This document shows, piece after piece, positions 7,078 through 7,500 of a stretch of 7,500 bases of DNA. Below the pieces are notes generated by a model that was not told the DNA's origin, did no database searches, and was given only the letters and a program-made list of their open reading frames with translations. The stretch comes from Phycisphaerales bacterium (GTDB taxonomy: Bacteria; Planctomycetota; Phycisphaerae; Phycisphaerales; UBA1924): NCBI GenBank assembly GCA_025453375.1, contig JALOQT010000039.1, forward strand, positions 1-7,500, given 5' to 3'. The stretch's first letter is position 1. The number at the start of each line of letters is the position of its first letter. The position numbers and the translations under genes are program-made.

Positions 7078-7500
7078 ATGACCACGACGCGCCAGACTGT
7101 TGCTTCGGTTGTTGCTGGTGGGGTTGGTTCCAAGGCTTCAGCGAGCCAGGCCGGCGGGGCCGGCGGGCGGGGCGGGGCTATTGGCCGCGCGATGCTGCTG
7201 GCGGCGCTGGCGGGCAGCGTGTTTGGCACGCAGCGTGTGCTGGCGCAGCAGAACATGATCACCGGCCCGGTGGACCCGCGCGTGGTGGTGGGCAATGCGG
7301 CGTTTGCGCGTCAGGGCAACAACCTGACGATCACGACCAGCCGCCTGGCGATCATCAACTACTCCAGTTTCAACGTTGGTGCGGGTGAGTATGTGCGGTT
7401 TGTGCAGCCCGATGCCAGCAGCCGCGTGATGAACCGCATCACCGGCGCGGAGCCGACGCGGATCGAAGGGCGGATCGATGCCAATGGCCGCGTGTACTGG
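7078..7500 (+). CDS. TpsA-type exoprotein, filamentous haemagglutinin N-terminal domain, 3'-truncated
   Basis: The open frame runs from ATG 7078 to the window end (141 residues) with no stop, so the bulk of the protein is outside. An in-frame TGA at 7018 limits the start. GTG at 7069 is the only other option and lacks a ribosome site. Residues 1-56 form an extended signal sequence: a long Gly/Ala/Ser N-region (about 13-36), the core AMLLAALAGSVFG (38-50) and probable cleavage after VLA (56). Residues 57-141 match the TPS secretion domain, with ITGPVDPRVVVGNA, then INYSSFNVGAGEYVRFVQP (93-111), MNRITG (118-123) and GRIDANGRVYW (131-141). This domain is recognised by the POTRA domains of TpsB and starts the beta-helix. 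The product is probably a large surface adhesin or secreted beta-helix protein, but the effector part cannot be seen. The upstream TpsB is its expected transporter. Confidence 0.92.
   Translation, partial: MTTTRQTVASVVAGGVGSKASASQAGGAGGRGGAIGRAMLLAALAGSVFGTQRVLAQQNMITGPVDPRVVVGNAAFARQGNNLTITTSRLAIINYSSFNVGAGEYVRFVQPDASSRVMNRITGAEPTRIEGRIDANGRVYW

Noticed and set aside
6564..7295. Minus-strand 243-codon frame across the TpsB end and TpsA start
   Set aside because: It lies opposite two recognised genes and includes the G-rich spacer read as Pro/Thr-rich sequence, with no family signature.
6930..7388. Plus-strand 152-codon frame over the TpsA start
   Set aside because: It is in a different frame from the clear haemagglutinin-type domain, is Gly/Cys-rich low complexity and has no ribosome site.

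Overview
The window is a very GC-rich stretch with all genes on the + strand. It holds two gene pairs, both encoding cell-envelope proteins, and no RNA gene, mobile element or CRISPR array that I could recognise. The proteins look like those of a planctomycete, probably from the Phycisphaerae side of the phylum. This assignment is an inference from three things: a membrane VWA/BatA-like pair with a Cys-less amidotransferase-like fold, a TpsB with an enlarged first POTRA region, and a TpsA N-domain of the INYSSFNVGAGE type.

Positions 1-2071 carry the 3' part of a gene (start lies before the window) for a BatA/VWA-family inner-membrane protein that ends in one membrane helix. It overlaps by one base (TAGTG) with 2071-4548, an 825-residue protein. 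That protein has two N-terminal membrane helices, a VWA domain with an intact metal-binding MIDAS site, an amidotransferase-like region without cysteine, and a C-terminal membrane helix. Such pairs usually sit downstream of a MoxR-type AAA+ ATPase and a DUF58 protein, so those are the genes to expect just upstream. The two proteins probably form a periplasm-facing membrane complex.

Positions 4549-4832 are a 284-base gap with no credible gene. It holds a candidate promoter and a pair of ACAGACT repeats 11 bases apart that touch the -35 box.

Positions 4833-6926 encode an outer-membrane two-partner-secretion transporter (TpsB/FhaC/ShlB family). After a 151-base GT-rich spacer, 7078 begins its probable substrate, a TpsA protein with a filamentous-haemagglutinin N-terminal secretion domain. 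The window ends after 141 of its residues. Together they form a type Vb system: both partners cross the inner membrane by signal peptide, TpsB folds as a barrel in the outer membrane, and TpsA is threaded through it to the surface.

Two features cut across the window. The first pair is C-rich on the coding strand and the second pair is G-rich, although all are transcribed the same way. None of the four proteins contains a cysteine in the roughly 2350 residues visible.
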